From Thermoplasmata archaeon (GTDB taxonomy: Archaea; Thermoplasmatota; JAKEGO01): a DNA stretch of 16,195 nucleotides. Location of the stretch: NCBI GenBank assembly GCA_022615805.1, contig JAKEGO010000060.1, positions 1-16,195 on the forward strand, written 5' to 3'. The position numbers and the translations under genes were made by a program. Positions 15,422 to 16,195 of the stretch are shown one piece after another; the stretch's first letter is position 1; the number at the start of each line of letters is the position of its first letter. The notes under the pieces were generated by a model. That model was given only the letters and a program-made list of their open reading frames with translations. It did not search any database and had not been told where the DNA came from.

Positions 15422-15745
15422 TCACTGGACGGTGTCCTCCGTCATCCTGTAGAAGTACAGTACGCGGCAGTCGTCCGGGGCCTGGACGCCGTTGGACATG
15501 CCCTTCCTCATGTAGTACGACTTGATCTTCCTGGCGAGGGCCGGGTCCAGCGCGGTGAAGTGCCGGTACTCGCCCTTCCGCCTGTTCACGTTGTGCTCGA
15601 CGAAGAGCGCGCGCCTCGGGTCGTCGCTCATGCCGACGTACCACTCGCTCCACTCTCCGCCGTGGTGCCCGATGTAGATGCTGACGCGCTGCTTGAACGG
15701 GCGCTCGGGCATGGGGCACGAGGTTATGTCGAAGCCCCCCGTCAT
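15422..15745 (-). CDS. Small GIY-YIG-like protein, cassette copy 2
   Basis: This 107-residue paralog of the 11871-12206 product shares GGFDIT, PMPERP-x-KQR, WYVG (35-38), DPRRALFVEH, ARKIKSYYMRKGM and a final YFYRMTEDTVQ. SIYIG about a dozen residues before WYVG could be the first half of a GIY-YIG pair. No conserved Glu in the usual catalytic place is evident, so activity is uncertain. I chose the ATG at 15745 over the upstream ATG at 15778. It puts GGFDIT at the same N-terminal position as in the paralog, it has GGAGG about 9 bases upstream, and it lies roughly 48 bases after the TATA-like box. The 15778 ATG would fall only about 16 bases from that box, before the likely transcription start. 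It is the first gene of the cassette, with receptor copy 2 nine bases downstream. Confidence 0.8.
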   Translation of the reverse strand: MTGGFDITSCPMPERPFKQRVSIYIGHHGGEWSEWYVGMSDDPRRALFVEHNVNRRKGEYRHFTALDPALARKIKSYYMRKGMSNGVQAPDDCRVLYFYRMTEDTVQ

Positions 15746-15788
15746 CGGCCGCCTCCGATGCCTTTCATGAGCATCCATTCGGCGTGGG

Positions 15789-15800
15789 ATTAATAGTAAA
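15789..15800 (-). promoter_or_regulatory. TATA-like promoter of cassette copy 2
   Basis: On the minus strand this reads TTTACTATTAAT, adjoining the conserved element on its downstream side. It predicts a start near 15768 and a leader of about 23 bases that carries GGAGG. Confidence 0.5.
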
Positions 15801-15801
15801 A

Positions 15802-15825
15802 TTTGGTATAAGGGTCGAACTAACG
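15802..15825 (-). promoter_or_regulatory. Conserved 24-base element, copy C
   Basis: Plus-strand reading: TTTGGTATAAGG, then GTCGAACTAACG. It matches 19 of 24 bases of the copy at 16051 and sits in the same place, just upstream of the TATA-like box of the small gene, as the copy at 12256. It is the most diverged of the three. Confidence 0.55.
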
Positions 15826-16039
15826 TCCGGTTCGAGAGTGGGCCCGGCCGGCGCGCTCCCGCGGGAGCCCGACGGCCCCGTGAAGCGAGCCATCCAAGGA
15901 CATGTCGCCCCGGAGAATGCAGGCAGTCCCGCGCGTGAAGGAGCTAAGGGCCGGAGGCGGCGACCGCCGGTCCAGGCGGCGATGAGACCATGCTAAGGAG
16001 GCGATGCCGTCCCGGTCCGGGAGTCCGTCGGTCTGAGGG
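15826..16039. other. Non-coding stretch between two element copies
   Basis: About 214 GC-rich bases hold no convincing gene on either strand; the short open frames are Arg/Gly/Pro-rich and without conserved pattern. A perfect 14-base palindrome lies at 15855-15868. If the element at 16051 drives minus-strand transcription, the RNA would cross this stretch, so a non-coding RNA or a decayed third cassette cannot be excluded. Confidence 0.5.
15855..15868. repeat. Perfect 14-base palindrome
   Basis: GCTCCCGCGGGAGC reads the same on both strands and could form a short hairpin or be a dimer binding site. No T-run follows on either side, so it is not a typical terminator. In DNA this GC-rich it could arise by chance. 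Confidence 0.4.
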
Positions 16040-16049
16040 TATTTTAGGA
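16040..16049. promoter_or_regulatory. TATA-like box beside the third element copy
   Basis: The plus strand reads GTATTTTAGG and the minus strand CCTAAAATAC, so it could serve either direction. In the plus direction it would start transcription near 16070, giving a short leader before the ATG at 16078. In the minus direction no gene follows. Confidence 0.45.
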
Positions 16050-16050
16050 G

Positions 16051-16074
16051 TTTGGGACGAGGGTCTAATTAACG
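16051..16074. promoter_or_regulatory. Conserved 24-base element, copy B
   Basis: Plus-strand reading: TTTGGGACGAGG, then GTCTAATTAACG. It is in the same orientation as the copies at 12256 and 15802, with the same adjacent TATA-like box, but without a small GIY-YIG-like gene on its minus-strand side. For the plus-strand ORF at 16078 it would cover the transcription start, an operator-like position. Confidence 0.55.
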
Positions 16075-16077
16075 GGG

Positions 16078-16195
16078 ATGAGCATGGCAAGGCTCGAAGA
16101 CAGCGGTTCGATGATGACGATCAGCCGGCAGCCCCCATCGGGTCCTTCGAGCGGTCCGATCCAGTCGGACCTTACCGTTCTTCAGGTCGAGTTGA
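16078..16195 (+). CDS. 5' end of an unidentified gene, cut by the window end
   Basis: An ATG at 16078 (or an in-frame ATG at 16084) opens a frame that remains open to the window edge, giving 39 residues with several early Met and a Ser/Pro-rich stretch, ending SDLTVLQVEL. I recognise no family. Support comes from the TATA-like box about 33 bases upstream and the absence of stops. Against it, the N terminus is low in conserved-looking pattern, so the true start could be further on. Confidence 0.35.
   Translation, partial: MSMARLEDSGSMMTISRQPPSGPSSGPIQSDLTVLQVEL

Noticed and set aside
15746..15778. An N-terminal extension of small protein copy 2 starting at the ATG at 15778
   Set aside because: The extra 11 residues (rich in His and Arg) have no match in the paralog. 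That ATG lies only about 16 bases from the TATA-like box, while the ATG at 15745 has GGAGG in front.
15829..15848. GGTTCGAGA, resembling a tRNA T-loop
   Set aside because: No matching T-stem, anticodon arm or acceptor stem can be formed around it on either strand.
15979..16037. Possible C/D box sRNA (GCGATGA followed about 50 bases later by CTGA)
   Set aside because: The internal C' and D' boxes and the guide spacing do not fit; the C box is imperfect and such short boxes occur by chance.

Overview
The window is about 16 kb of GC-rich DNA, almost certainly archaeal. The valyl-tRNA synthetase is of archaeal type. There is a RAD55/KaiC-like ATPase and an RNase J-like beta-CASP enzyme. Several genes have an AT-rich TATA-like box 24-30 bases before the start codon, as in leaderless archaeal transcription. 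Large surface NosD-like proteins ending in cytoplasmic winged-helix pairs suggest Thermoplasmatota; this placement is an inference from gene content only.

Layout. On the plus strand, bases 1-5918 hold valS and then a compact three-gene redox operon: a GlpA-like FAD dehydrogenase with a C-terminal [2Fe-2S] BFD domain, a pyridine-nucleotide/FAD disulfide-type oxidoreductase, and a small four-cysteine DUF1667 protein. The operon genes overlap and all start with GTG. A minus-strand RAD55/KaiC-like ATPase (5919-6563) converges on the operon, with the two stop codons directly abutting. A 264-base gap then leads to a small plus-strand DUF2283 gene, whose tail overlaps the tail of the minus-strand RNase J-like gene (7018-8673).

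The right half (8838-15745, all minus strand) is the most interesting part. It holds two copies of a two-gene cassette. In each, a ~110-residue protein with a GIY-YIG-like WY[IV]G motif is followed by a ~1000-residue membrane protein: signal peptide, NosD-type beta-helix, Asp-rich NosD motif, PKD-like and Ig-like domains, one membrane span and two cytoplasmic winged-helix domains. That order fits a one-component surface sensor that binds DNA directly. A conserved 24-base element sits directly upstream of the TATA-like box of each small gene. A third copy lies at 16051-16074, beside a partial plus-strand ORF that runs off the window end. The cassette plus its shared element is the best candidate here for an undescribed regulatory system. 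Its ligand, targets and the role of the small protein cannot be read from the sequence.

No tRNA, rRNA, CRISPR array, insertion sequence or integrase was recognised.
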